DNA of 64,000 nt from Microglena sp. YARC (Eukaryota > Chlorophyta > Chlorophyceae > Chlamydomonadales > Chlamydomonadaceae), in the NCBI GenBank assembly GCA_022414725.1, contig CM039462.1:15694268-15758267 (forward strand), written 5' to 3'. Shown here piece by piece: positions 43,228 through 54,366 of the stretch. The position numbers and the translations under genes were made by a program. Under the pieces are notes generated by a model, which had not been told where the DNA came from, did not search any database, and was given only the letters and a program-made list of their open reading frames with translations. Positions within the stretch are counted from its first letter, which is position 1. Each line of letters starts with the position of its first letter.

Positions 43228-43696
43228 ACAACATTCGATCTCGAGCTATATAGATATCCCTGGCTGGGGTCGCTGAAGAGGAGGCAGCTGCAGCTCGCAA
43301 GGCAAAAGTCGTTTCAGCTAGGAAGACCATCGCAGTTGATAAGAGGGGGGTGCTGTTGCAGCTAGGACGGGTAGTGTATCTAACCGATAAGATTTGAGCC
43401 CTCTGTCAGAGTTAGATGACCGGTAGGCCAGTCTCACTGACATTGGCGTGTCCACGTGTATGAAGACGTGGATGTAGCCTCTGCTCTAAGCCCGTAACCT
43501 AATCTGTGTGAACAGTCCGGAGGCGCTAATAGCGCCCCTCTCCTGTAAGCATTGCCTGAGTCAATATATGTCTGTCCCTCTCTCCACCCAACGGTGTCAT
43601 TCTCTCACCCTCGATCGCACCTTTGCCACCTGGTCAGACCCCTGGTTAAAGTCACCAAGTCAGAATTCAGAAAGTGGCCCATGCATCATGGCATAC

Positions 43697-43945
43697 TGTT
43701 ATTCACCGGCTTTCCCGGATCATCTAGAGTGACTCAGAGTGCACAGGACTCCCGCCCTGATGCACTGTACTGTGGTGCCGCTGCCAGCTATGGCACGGAC
43801 TCTACAGTCCGGTACCCTGAGGTACCATGCTATCTTGCTACATTTCCCCAGCGCACTTTCACAGTGCTTATCAAGTGTAATCATTCTATACCTTCATCGC
43901 TTCTCCTACGTCTCTGTGCTTCGCACGTAACTCCGGAAATCAAAA
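43697..43945 (+). repeat. 5' LTR of element D
   Basis: TGTTATTCACCGG to GGAAATCAAAA. About seven substitutions separate it from the 3' LTR, for example CCCTGAGGTACCATG here and CCCGGAAGTACCGTG there. Confidence 0.9.
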
Positions 43946-43963
43946 GGTTACGGCCCCCTCTCG
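43946..43963 (+). promoter_or_regulatory. Putative primer-binding site of element D
   Basis: GGTTACGGCCCCCTC follows the 5' LTR directly. It resembles the GGTTATGGGCCC-type site of Drosophila copia, which is primed by an internal fragment of initiator methionine tRNA, and the GGTTATACGGTCCC of the copia copies here. Confidence 0.45.
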
Positions 43964-44412
43964 CTTGATTGGCCTTCGCTGCGGTACTGCGCCGAGCAAA
44001 GGACATTTTGATTGTTGCCTTGCTCTAAAATCAACTTTCGAAAGGACGAGTAGGATAACTCTCCACCCCTCGTGACATTGCCTTCCCCCGTGCGGAATAT
44101 CCTTTGTGCACGACCATCATCCGCATCCGGATTGATTTGCTCCATCGAGCCAACAAGCTGTCCTACAGCCGTCAACAAGACAACAAACTCCCCACTGCGC
44201 CCCCCCCCCCACCCCCACTTTCCCACAACCCGTTTGCCCCGCAACCTCCGCCGCTCTCAATCGCCTCTTCTCATCTCCCACGTCCGTTGCCTCGCAACCT
44301 CCATATCCTCCTTATCCCCCCGTTGTGCCTGCAACCACACGCCTTACCCAAGAGGTAAACAAGTTGCCGACCCCTGCCATTCGGCAAGGACCTCCATCAG
44401 CACCCCGACGGA

Positions 44413-45063
44413 TTGCTGCCCCCCCCCCCCCCCCCCCCCCCGCCTCCCCTCCCCTCCCATCCTTCCCACATCCCGTTGCCCCACAACCTCCGCCGCTCTC
44501 AATCGCCTCACCTACCCTCCCACATCCGTTGCCCCGCAACTCCGCCGCTCTCAAACCCTACCCTTCCTCATCCCCGGGTTTCCCCCCTCAAAAACCAGAT
44601 CTGCTACTTCCCTCAATCCCCGCTACCTCAACCTCCCATAATCGACCCGTTCCTTTGCAATCTCCATCTTCGCTTTCCGCCGCAGCTCACCAAGATGGAT
44701 ATGAAGCCATGCTCCCAGTTCGACGATAAGGGTAATCATGATCATGACACGCACACCTTATCAATCTGGTACATGGAGCTAATCCACCCAATGATGCGCA
44801 ACTTCTGCAATTTCTCCGTGCTTGACGGAGGCATAGATATTACCCCCGCTATGGAACCTGTAGATGGCATGCTTTACCCCTCTGACTCAGACGATCACAG
44901 AATAACTGTGTTCAGCAACTTTGCAGCCATGGAGCATACAGCCAACTCCCTTCACCCATCCATTGCTGCAACATTGCGAGATCGTACCAACAATGCTGCT
45001 TTTGCACTGCGATACCTGCGGAAACAGTATGGATTAGGATCAAAGCTTAGTCCTACTCTCCTA
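44413..45063 (+). CDS. Element D gag-like ORF, N-terminal part
   Basis: Open frame with a likely start at 44695 (MDMKPCSQFDDKGNHDHD); upstream codons are proline-rich leader. It encodes a charged soluble segment including IWYMELIHPMMRNFCNFS and SIAATLRDRTNNAAFALR before being cut by the MITE at 45064, which adds an early stop (45210). Position behind the 5' LTR fits a gag protein, but I recognise no domain. Poly-C runs at 44203 and 44418 lie upstream. Confidence 0.55.
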
Positions 45064-45249
45064 CAGGGTACTTCAAATGGCCAAATTGGCCAGCGCTTTA
45101 GCGCACTTGAAAACAAAAAAACTGCGCTTGGTAGTGCAAAAAGCGCAAAAGTTGCTTGCTGCGCCCATAGGAGGTTGCAAAAAACTGCGCAGAGGGGGTC
45201 AAAAAGTTAGCGCTCAAAAGCGCAAAAGCGCGCGCTTTGAATTACCCTG
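45064..45249 (+). mobile_element. hAT-type MITE inside element D
   Basis: 186 bp with terminal inverted repeats CAGGGTACTTCAAA and TTTGAATTACCCTG, flanked by a perfect 8-bp duplication CTCTCCTA (45056-45063 and 45250-45257). CAGGG termini with 8-bp target duplications are the hallmark of hAT transposons. Inside there are AGCGC/GCGCA-rich segments and no ORF. It interrupts the D gag-like frame. A fragment of a sister copy is at 19686. Confidence 0.85.
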
Positions 45250-45381
45250 CTCTCCTACCTGCAACCATCTTCTGCAAATCTCACCCAACTGAACCCTTCC
45301 CGACACTCAATCCATCGCCGCGCAGCTCCCCTCTCCAACAGCACTCCAAGAAAGCCATCTGCTCCACCTCCACCGCCATAT

Positions 45382-45927
45382 GTGGATGCTCCAGCGCCAC
45401 CACCAAAGCCTATGGCTACAACCCCCTTGGATCTCTGTCCCCTGGACGACGCGAAGCTCCTGGCATCTCTCCACGAGAGTGCGCACCGAGAACTGGAGAA
45501 GAACCCCAACTTCTTCAAGGATATCCGAGAAGGTCGCTTCAAGACGCCAGCTGCTCCTCCTGCAAACCAACAAGGCCCCGCTGCAGAGCTTCTATCGTCA
45601 GCGGGGAAGGAGTTCTGGATCGGCGACAACATGACTGAGGAGCAGTCCCAAGATGTCCCCCTGGGGGACACATACTGGACTGCACCACCCCCTCAACGAC
45701 CTGGGAAGTACCCCAAGTGGAAAGAAGACTTGTTCAGGCAGAAAGAAGAAATGGATGCGGGTGAGACATCAACATCCATGCCTAACTCAACTGATAATAA
45801 TGTACTCCACACTGGCTCAGAGGTAGGAAATACCCCCACTCTCGAGAACACCCACAGTAGAGGAGACCAAGAAGAAGACCATGCTACCACCCCTGATACA
45901 GATACTCCTGAAACCCTTCCCATATGA
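45382..45927 (+). CDS. Element D gag-like ORF, second segment
   Basis: 181 codons, DAPAPPPKPMATTPLDL onward, with a helical charged stretch (DAKLLASLHESAHRELEK), a YWTAPPPQRPGKYPKWKEDL segment and an acidic/threonine-rich end. No family recognised. It is one base out of register with the first segment after removal of the MITE, so a frameshift or error separates them. Confidence 0.5.
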   Translation: MDAPAPPPKPMATTPLDLCPLDDAKLLASLHESAHRELEKNPNFFKDIREGRFKTPAAPPANQQGPAAELLSSAGKEFWIGDNMTEEQSQDVPLGDTYWTAPPPQRPGKYPKWKEDLFRQKEEMDAGETSTSMPNSTDNNVLHTGSEVGNTPTLENTHSRGDQEEDHATTPDTDTPETLPI

Positions 45928-46560
45928 TATACTTTGCTACTACCCTGCACAACCTCTAGCCAATGACTGGGTACTTGGCTCAGATTCCATCCACCATCTG
46001 ACCAATAACAGATACTCCCTCATCAGAATCACAGCCCTTGCCACACCAGTTCCCATTTTCTTCCCTGGAGTTGATGAACCCGTCATGTACTCCCACACAG
46101 GCACAGCAGTTATTGAGGCCACAGATGGCCTAGTAATGACCCTCAAAAATGTTCACATCTACCCTCTTTACCATGATCCTATTCCTCTTGTAATTCCCCA
46201 CAATGGCATACCCATGCATCTCATGAGAATCCCAGCTATGATGAGGCAGGATGATGACCTCACTATTTCTGTGAATGACTGCCAGGCTACCCTACGCCTC
46301 CCCTACCAAGAAGAAGATGAACCTGGACCGTCCTACCAGCCTGTATTGTCATGCTGCACCGGTGCCAGAGGTCAAGTGTATGTTACAAGCGTGTTCTACC
46401 CCAGCCATTCAGACCACCCAGACCACGACAGTCCAGAGGACCCCTGGTACCTCAGCCCTAATGCCATGGTCCACCACCTATCCTCGGCAGGACGGGCCAA
46501 ATGGAGACACCGGTTCAAAGAGTCTGCAGATCGTCACCATGCACCTCTCCCACCCACTCC
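45881..46560 (+). CDS. Element D ORF with decayed retroviral-type protease signature
   Basis: The open frame contains NDWVLGSDSIHHLTNN at about 45962-46009, followed by TGTAVIEATDGLVMTLKNVH and IYP. The arrangement parallels the copia protease (WVLDSGASxHLT ... LKNVLYVP), but the catalytic D-S-G reads G-S-D. If homologous, it is catalytically dead. It is followed by SYQPVLSCCTGARGQVYVTS and a long (CTC)n tract that shifts the frame. Unlike in copia, it lies before the zinc knuckles. The protease relationship is an inference from pattern only. Confidence 0.4.
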
Positions 46561-46561
46561 T

Positions 46562-46625
46562 CCTCTCCTCCTCCTCCTCCTCCTCCTCCTCCTCCTCCTC
46601 CTCCTCCTCTCCTCCTCCTCCCTTA
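46562..46625 (+). repeat. (CTC)n trinucleotide repeat inside element D coding region
   Basis: About 20 CTC units encoding leucine or serine depending on frame; a likely slippage site. Confidence 0.95.
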
Positions 46626-46727
46626 CCTCCCTCACCACCGTCATCTCCCTCTCCTCCACGACATCCTCCTCCCCCTTCTCTACCAAATGCACCCTCTTGC
46701 TCCGTAGCTATCACGATCATGTCAGCT

Positions 46728-47179
46728 GGTGCACCCAGGAGGAATCAAAGGCAGCGTCAACTCAACTCAGCAGTGACATGCTGGAACTGTGGAGGCTTTG
46801 GACATAGCTCACGTGAGTGCTCCTCAGCAAATACAGACTTGGCTCACATGCCACCACCCGTAGTGCCACCTGTAGAGCCACCTGTAGAGCGTCAGATCAA
46901 CTCAGCAATGACATGCTGGAACTGTGGAGGCTTTGGGCATAGCTCACGTGAGTGCTCCTCAGTAGATACAAACTTGGCTCACAGGCAACCACCTGTAGTG
47001 CCACCTGTAGCACCATCTGTAGTGCCCACCTATGTTGATCACAACCCTAGTAATCACTGGCGGAGAAAGAGACAGAACCACCCTAGTACCCAGAACACTG
47101 CCCCACCTACTCCCCACCCTGCCCCACAGTACCTTTACTGGTCAGACTGCTACAATGAAGCACGATTTCCTCACAGTAG
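46728..47179 (+). CDS. Element D nucleocapsid segment with two CCHC zinc knuckles
   Basis: Two identical zinc knuckles CWNCGGFGHSSREC (C-x2-C-x4-H-x4-C) are encoded at 46779-46820 and 46914-46955. They lie in a tandem duplication of about 135 bp that also repeats SSANTDLAH/SSVDTNLAH. They are followed by PPVVPPVEPPVE repeats and a basic stretch NHWRRKRQNHPS. CCHC knuckles bind retroelement RNA. The frame is open up to the AGTAG where copia copy C inserted, and it stays open beyond it at 54033-54146, which confirms that the insertion split one gene. Confidence 0.75.
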
Positions 47180-47482
47180 TATCAGCTTGGATAACACTCC
47201 GGAGAGTGGACTTAGTGTGTGCAGCACGCCAATCTATAAATGCGGAGACGAGAATAAATATTACAAAAGATAGTGGAACCATAAAGGGACACCAGCGGAG
47301 GAAAGGGGGGGCGGTAGCCTGGAACCTGATCAGGGTACAGGTTAGACAGCGCGTGTCAGAAGAACCGATGACGCAGTCAACAGTAAGCTGACATAGTACT
47401 GTCAGGACCGATAGTTCTAAGGAAGTACATAAGTAGTCACCAAGTCATAAAACGCGTGAGAGCACCGCAATTCATGCTGACA
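47180..47482 (-). repeat. 3' LTR of copia copy C
   Basis: 303 bp, ends TGTCAGC and GCTGATA on the minus strand. The first internal bases outward are CTCCACCT on the plus strand, i.e. the purine-rich AGGTGGAG as polypurine tract. Confidence 0.95.
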
Positions 47483-47797
47483 CTCCACCTATGACACAGG
47501 TGACATACAATACTACTTCTCCACCTATGGCACTGGTGACATAGAACTATATGTAACAGATTGAAAAAGAAAAAAAATCAAAGAACTCCGAAAATTCGAG
47601 AGAACTTCAAATGGAAACCCAAAGGTTTATAGGAAGGAATGAAACACGGCAAAAACCAAAATTTGCCAAGTTAGAAAAGGATGAAAACCGAATATCAAAG
47701 ATGGGTAACAACGGTATAGAAAACCCGATCCGGGAATAGGAACCTAATGCCATACAATGATAACCAAAGAAACCGATGTAACAAAAAAAAAAATACC

Positions 47798-50700
47798 CTA
47801 AGAAGAAGCGGTCATCCCAAGCATCCGCATAAACTTCCAGAACACAGCAGGATCAAGGGGCTTGGTGAAGGGGTCAGCACAGTTGTCCTTGGTGTTAACA
47901 TAGGCAACATCTAGTGAACCGTCCTCCACCAGCTCCTTGATGTAGTGATGAATAACATCAATGTGCTTGCTGCGAGGGAGGAGCTGCCAGTCATTGGCCC
48001 ATCTCAGAGACCCTATGTTGTCACCCTGAATGGTAACTAAATCACAAGGCAGACCCAGATCCACCCTCAACTTCTTCAACCATTGCACCTCCCTGGCAGC
48101 CTGAGACAGGGCCTGATACTCAGCCTCACAAGAGCTAATGGCAACTGTAGGCTGCCTCTTGCTCATCCAGTTCACTATGCACCCTCCAGCCAGGATAGCA
48201 AAGCCAGTCTGAGATCTCCTGTCAGACCCATCATCAGCAAAGGATGAGTCACTAAAGACAGTAAAAGAGAAATCAGGGCTGTGTGTGTAAGTGAGTCCCA
48301 GGTGGGAATGTGACCTCAAATACAAAAGCAAACGCTTGGCTGCCCCCACAGGGGGACGGTAGGGTGAGCAGAAAACCTGGACAGGTAGCTCACAGCAAAG
48401 GCAATATCAGGCCTGGTGCAAGTAGCCAGGTATAGCAAAGCACCAACAAGAGAGAGGTACTGGCTATTAGAGGACAGGGGTTCTCCAGGTGGGTCAGTGA
48501 CGGTGGACTTGTCCATGGGGGCACCAAACCTGGGCTTGGCAGCAGCAGTCAGACCAAACTGCTCCACCAGATCAACATTGTAGGAGTGCTGGGAGAGGTT
48601 GATCTGAACACACCTGCCGTCAGAGTCAAGTGTACAAGCCATGTCCAAGGAGAGGAACTGAACCGGCACACCCATCTCTTTGACCTCCCAGCCAGCTTTC
48701 TCCATAGCCTTGATCAGCAAAACATACCTATCCAGCTCACTAAAAGCACAGATAAAATCATCAACATAGGTTAGGACATAGCTCCACCCACCATTAGAAT
48801 CCCTCCTAAAATACAGAGCAGGTTCCGCCTTGCACATAATAAATCCATGTGCAACCAAAACCCGCTTGACATCCATACTCCAAGCCCTGGGCGCCTGTTT
48901 CAAACCATAAAGGGACTTGATCAGCTTGCACACAAGGGGAACACCGTTAGGACCAAGTACCTTAAAGCCCTCAGGCTGGTGGCAGTACAGGTCCAGACCA
49001 GGTTCAAGGGGAGCATTCAGAAATGCAGTCTTGATGTCCAGCTGCCGAACAAACATCTTCCTATGAGTGATGGCAGCCAGGAGCACCCTCAGACCTGCTT
49101 TAGAAGAAACGGGGGCATATACATCATGAAAAATCCAACCCAGGACGCTGCAGAAAACCACGAACCACAAAACGTGCCTTGAAGCGAATAGAACCATCAA
49201 CCCCAACCTTCTTCACAAATAACCACCTGCCAGACAGGACCCTCTGTTTAGGAGGCAGTGGAGTGAGCGCCCAAGTGCCATGGGCATGTAGGGACGCCAT
49301 CTCATCCTTCATAGCAAGGAGCCATTGATCCCTGTCAGGGTTGGTGGGAAGCATGGCAGCTTTGAAGGTCAGTTCAGTGGAAGTGGAAATGTATGCTCCC
49401 TCGTACAAGCAGTGTACTTGTACATGAGCAGCGGGGATATCAGCAGTATCAGCAGTAACCGGTAGTATAGCCCCCAGTGCAGAACTACTGCATGGTTGAA
49501 CAGGGCCGGCCTTATTTGCCTCTATATCAACGAAGCCTGGGTCGACCGGAACACCCCAGCCATACGCAGTATCGGAACCCGACCAGTGTTTCCAGATCAT
49601 CACTTGCACTATCGGCAACGGCTACATCATCACATGGGCTTGACCCGAGTAATCCACCAGGGACGACAGGAGGCGTCTGAATGAACGACACCCGCGAGCC
49701 ATCCGAGGTGGTCGGAGGTTGGCGACTATTAGTCAATGGACCTGATCCAGGTACCACTATGATCGAAGGCTGTCGTAATCCTAAATCTTCACCGACGAAA
49801 TGTGGCGCAGAGGAGGGCCTGGCGACCCCTGCGATTCGGCTAAGATTTTGTCTGAACGAACTGCAGAATCTCGCCCGCCCAGTGCCTTCACACACAATAC
49901 AGCACCATCAGCCCCTGACCTGGGACGCAAGGTCATCCCATGATCAGGGCAGCGGTCGACAATTGGGGTTAGCAAAGGGTCAAGGGAATTAAACCGTAGG
50001 CACAGGCATATGTCCGTTGATAGCGGCAGGGATGCGAGAGACATACGGCGACCCGTCATAGGGAGATAGCCCAGGAATACAGTTATGATCAAACTGCTCA
50101 TAGAAGAGTACATCACGACTCTCTACTACCTGGCGCAACTTAGGAACCCAAACAAAAATAACCCTTACTCACCAGGGAATACCCAACCAGTCTACCAGAT
50201 AACGCCCTTTCGTCCAGCTTGTTGCGCTTCTTCCCATTGACTAACGTAACGTAGCAAGGGCATCCGAACACGCGCAACATCGACACATCAGGCTGAACCC
50301 CAAAGAAAAGCTCATGAGGAGTCATATCTCCCTGATTGGGCAAGCGATTACGAAGGTAACACGCAGCTAGGAAGGCATAGGGCCAGAAAGACTTAGTTAG
50401 CTTAGACTTCAGGTGGATGCTCCTAGCTATAGACTGTAAGACCCCATTGTACCTCTCCACAGTTGCATTCTGCTGTGCAGTGTATGCCAAAGAGAACTCA
50501 TGCACTGCCCCAACCGATATCAGCCAATCCTCAAACCACTTTACTATAAACTCCTTAGCCCTGTCAGACCTCAGGCACTTAAAGGCAAACCCGTGCAGCT
50601 GATTCATCCATCTGAGGATGATAGTCTGAACTGCTAAGGGAGCTTCATCCCTGGTCCTCAAGCACAACACTTCAGCATAGCCAGAGTGTTGGTCTGTGAG

Positions 50701-51508
50701 GCACAGAATATAAAACTCCCCACGCAGACCTCTAATATGAACTGGCCCCATGATGTCCAAGTGAAGGCGTTGGAGAGGTGCATTGATCGGAGTAGTGCTT
50801 GCTTTAGGAAAAGGGAGACGTTTGCCCTTAGCCTTTTGACAAGCATCACAAGGGATCTTAGCCAGTTTTTGGACCTGGTTGAGTGAGAGGGGTAAGTTCT
50901 TAACCATACCCTTCTTGACAAGTCTGTGCATGGCATCATAAGCCGGGGTGACCCAGCCGCCTATGCCACAGCCATTCAGGAGTGGTAGGGATAACAACTC
51001 CACCGTCCTCATCAACATCAAGTGCAAAAGCTGGGTAATTGTCAGCACCAAACGAACAGCCACTGGTGGTGTAACAAGGCCTACATGCAAACTTGTAAAC
51101 ACCATCACCGGAGGCAGGGAAGGACCAGAGAATAGAAGAGCCCTGAGTGGCAGTGCAACTAATACTATCAAAAGAAATCTTGCAGTGGAGAGAATGAGCC
51201 ACAGCATTTACTGACAGGAGGTTCACCGGACAGTGAGGTATGTAGAGAACATTAGTTAGAATGATTGGTGTTGGTAACCAATCACTACATAACTCAATGG
51301 ATCCCTTACCTACTGCCCGTTGAACCACACCATCACCAAATCGAACTGATGGCAGATTCAGTGGAACATCAAACACAGTGAACAAAGATCTATCACCTGT
51401 GATGGACATTCCAGCTCCAGAATCCACATGCCAGACACCCTCAGACAGGCTCGGACTACACACATTTGAGAACCTAGAGGTGCAGGAGAATAGGACAGGG
51501 CTTACCTG
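47798..51508 (-). CDS. copia pol, copy C
   Basis: Protease: [10 protein letters not shown] (about 51430-51405). Pre-integrase: [11 protein letters not shown] and [10 protein letters not shown]. Integrase core: [24 protein letters not shown] (D, D, E). Reverse transcriptase: [32 protein letters not shown] (YVDD at about 48757-48768). RNase [24 protein letters not shown], and a final DNCADPFTKPL typical of copia, ending TAG at 47798. Extra A bases (near 50154, 50940 and 49135) and a missing C near 48345 give four frameshifts, all in short homopolymers. All expected catalytic residues are present, unlike copy B. Confidence 0.92.
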
Positions 51509-51511
51509 CTA
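51509..51511 (-). promoter_or_regulatory. In-frame UAG between gag and pol (possible readthrough site)
   Basis: Context AAG UAG CAG GUA AGC. No other stop lies between gag and the protease DSG motif in this frame in copies B and C. UAG-CAG resembles the start of the CAR-YYA readthrough context. UAG-C-AGGU can pair with ACCU-CUA about 22 bases downstream, forming a stem that includes the stop codon. CAG before GUAAGC also matches a 5' splice site. Confidence 0.6.
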
Positions 51512-53691
51512 CTTCTGCATAGCAAACCCATCAATTTGAGCCTGCAAGGAAGACAATTGCTTTGGAGTAAGGTGACCTGGAAGGGCCAGGTTAGCAGGCA
51601 ACGGTGAAGGAAGCGTTGGTTCTGCACGACCAGGGACCCTTCGCAGGGCAGGGAACTTCGTCCAGCAACGGTCCTCCGAGTGACCATCCTTGTGGGGGCA
51701 TGGTCCCCAGGTGCATTCCAGGCGCCTCTTGTTCGACCCAGAACCACCACCAGTCTTCTGCCGCCGCTGAAATGCAGCATTAGCAGGAAACTGAGGAGCG
51801 GTCCGGGACCAACCAGGATGCCTGGAATCCGACTGAGGGAGCGCTATGTTAGGAATATCTAGCTGCCTATATTCCTCTAGACAGGACCAGTACTCAACAG
51901 GTTGCTGGCTGTATATCAGGATACCATACTTAATCCGCAGCGTTTCGAACAGGGGCAGACTCGCACCTTGAACTATAATGCCCATGGCGTGACGCTGAGT
52001 CTGCGGAAACCCAGCACTGCGCAGGTCAGTGCACATACCGCGAACCCGACGAAAGAAAGCGTCAACGTGCTCATGAGTGCCCATGACCGAAGCATGATAC
52101 TCCTTCAGCAAGAGAGGGACACGCGAGGCAAGGGCATCGGACTGCTGCCTCCGGATATGCAAAAAGATATCCCGAGGTGAAGCAAAGTCCCTATACACCT
52201 TGACTAGGGCATCCGTCATGTTGGCAAGCATCATGGATAAGATCATGAACTCTTGGCGGGGTAGGGTAAGCGCACTGAAACCCAACAGTGCAGGATCGAC
52301 ACTAGACTCACCATGAGAGGCCGAAGTTCCAGCAGCAGGAGGAGCACACCGAGGAGCTAAAGACTCACGAATCGCCAGAAAATACTCAGCAGCAAGACCA
52401 GCGTCATAAGCGCGCTGGTCATCTAAGTTCCTGATGAGATCTAGGGAACGCGCAACACGCACAATGAGCTCGAAATCAGGACGAACAGGACAGAAAGGGA
52501 GTGGCACCTTAACAAACTGGTAACCTCGCAGGTCACTGTTCCTACGCCCAACCCCTCCAGAGGTCACACCATTAGCAGGAGGGTAGTTAATCCCTGGCAT
52601 AACAGGTCACAGAAAAGCCCGACACTCTAGACCTAGCTCAGAATAAGCCATCACACGCCTAGGCCTAGGGCGACCCTTGCTATCAACCATAGCCTGAGTG
52701 GCAGTCATATCCAGCCTACCGTACAGAGTGCGGTCCAAGGATTCCCCAGCATGTTGAGCTTGGCGGATAAGACGGCAGTCCTGCAGGGATAGACGCAGAG
52801 GATGTCCCGCCATCGAGCAGATGCTCCCAGGAGTCGCATGACAGCGAAGGAGGCACATATGGCGGAGGGCCAGGAGCAGGGGGCTGCTCCACAGGCGGAG
52901 GCGGGGGTGGAGGGGGCTCCTGCGAAGGGCCAGCAAAGGATGCGCGGCCAGCAGCAGCAACAGAAGCCTCTCGAGCACGAGTATTGTAGCCAGACAGACC
53001 TCGGTCCGGAGGCAAGGTGAAAGACGCAGACTTCTGCATCAAAGACGGCCTGGCCACCTCCGGGTGGACAGGTGGAAGGGGCGCAAGCAGAGGCGCAGAG
53101 ACTGGATCAGGCTTAAACTCCGGGGAAGGCGCAAGAGCAGGTGCCGACAGAGGCTCATACACAGGAGAGACGGTATAATTGAACACTCGAGTAGCAGTGG
53201 AAGGAGTGACTCCACCGAAGTCACCACTCATAGCACTCTGCAGATCTTCATCACCATCATCAGAGTCATCAGCATAGCCATCTGCACGGCGATGACGAGC
53301 AAGTTCTTGATAGTCGTAGTCAAAACGGGCATCAGGAGGAGGAGGCGCCCTTGCGTACTGGATAATCTGAGTGGAAGCACAGCAGAGTCGCATCAGAACG
53401 TCCTCAATCTCAGGAGAAAGACGTCGGACAGTAGCAGAAAGAGCCGTAAAGGTGGAGGATTGATTGGGGGGGGTTACTTCCACGATGGCGGAAGGACTCT
53501 CATGACCGCTAGCAGAGGCAGCTGGTGCACAGACGTCTAGCCAATCATCAAGAGGACCCGGGTCCTCCTTAGGAAGGACACGGTCGCAGCCATTGCTGAT
53601 AATGACACTGCGCATCCCGCGCGTCCAAGATTCTCCATTCTTGTCGTGGAGTTTTCTCAAAATTAGCGGGAGGCCCTCGCGGAAGTTGCAT
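51509..53691 (-). CDS. copia gag, copy C
   Basis: About 727 codons from MQLPRG to UAG. Two indels compared with copy B (an extra T in GTTTTCTC near 53652 and an extra C near 52807) break the frame; otherwise the product is the same: an acidic and proline-rich N-terminal half, a gag core with [20 protein letters not shown] and [13 protein letters not shown], and the variant zinc knuckle [17 protein letters not shown] close to the C-terminus. Gag is expected in excess over pol because the UAG terminates most translation. Confidence 0.85.
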
Positions 53692-53712
53692 CGCAAAGCA
53701 GTGGTAGTAAAT

Positions 53713-53728
53713 GAGGGACCGTATAACC
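53713..53728 (-). promoter_or_regulatory. Putative primer-binding site of copia copy C
   Basis: GGTTATACGGTCCCTC follows the 5' LTR on the minus strand. It does not begin with TGG, as sites for full-length tRNA 3' ends do, but with GGTTAT, as in Drosophila copia, where an internal half of initiator methionine tRNA primes. Confidence 0.45.
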
Positions 53729-54032
53729 TATCAGCTTGGATAACACTCCGGAGAGTGGACTTAGTGTGTGCAGCACGCCAATCTATAAATGCGGAGACGA
53801 GAATAAATATTACAAAAAGATAGTGGAACCATAAAGGGACACCAGCGGAGGAAAGGGGGGGCGGTAGCCTGGAACCTGATCAGGGTACAGGTTAGACAGC
53901 GCGTGTCAGAAGAACCGATGACGCAGTCAACAGTAAGCTGACATAGTACTGTCAGGACCGATAGTTCTAAGGAAGTACATAAGTAGTCACCAAGTCATAA
54001 AACGCGTGAGAGCACCGCAATTCATGCTGACA
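53729..54032 (-). repeat. 5' LTR of copia copy C
   Basis: 304 bp, identical to the 3' LTR except one extra A near 53815. A TATA-like TTTATAGATTGG lies about 60 bases from its 3' end and may be part of the promoter. Confidence 0.95.
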
Positions 54033-54360
54033 AGTAGTACAGACCAGGGAGAGGAGACAGACTTCAGAGAACAGCTAGCTCACCTGAACGCAATCAGATA
54101 CTCAGATACAGACTTTAGAGAACTGAAAGCACTCAGATACAGACTTTAGAGAAAAGCTAGCTCACCTGAAAACCTCCATGAAGGCAGTTTACTCTGGTAG
54201 ATATAACGCCAGATCAGCACACCCACCAGTAGTCACACCAGTAGAGCCACCAGTAGTGCCACCAGTACAGCCATCAGTAGTGCCGCCAGTAGTGCCACCA
54301 GTAGTTCCCACAGTACTACCACCACCAGTGCTGTCAGAACTGCAACCTTAAGTACAGCTA
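54033..54360 (+). CDS. Element D ORF continuation with PPVV repeats
   Basis: First about 38 codons continue the frame interrupted at 47179 (DFREQLAHLNAIRYSDTDFRE type charged sequence). Then a region translates as repeated PPVVPPV (54225-54340), like the PPVVPPVEPPVE run at 46855, suggesting duplication inside D. A stop follows at about 54350. Confidence 0.5.
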
Positions 54361-54366
54361 GCTGTA

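Larger units (their letters stand above)
47180..54032 (-). mobile_element. Complete Ty1/copia retrotransposon, copy C
   Basis: 6,853 bp including LTRs of 303 and 304 bp that differ only by one A in a homopolymer. The perfect 5-bp target duplication AGTAG lies at 47175-47179 and 54033-54037. Reading leftwards: 5' LTR, primer-binding site, gag, UAG, pol (protease, integrase, reverse transcriptase, RNase H: the Ty1/copia order), a purine-rich AGGTGGAG next to the 3' LTR, and the 3' LTR. The insertion is very recent. Several homopolymer indels interrupt pol and may be sequencing errors, so the element could be active. Confidence 0.95.

Noticed and set aside
46562..46625. (CTC)n tract as a programmed frameshift signal in D
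   Set aside because: No slippery heptamer or downstream structure seen; repeat-length change or sequencing slippage explains the frame change more simply.
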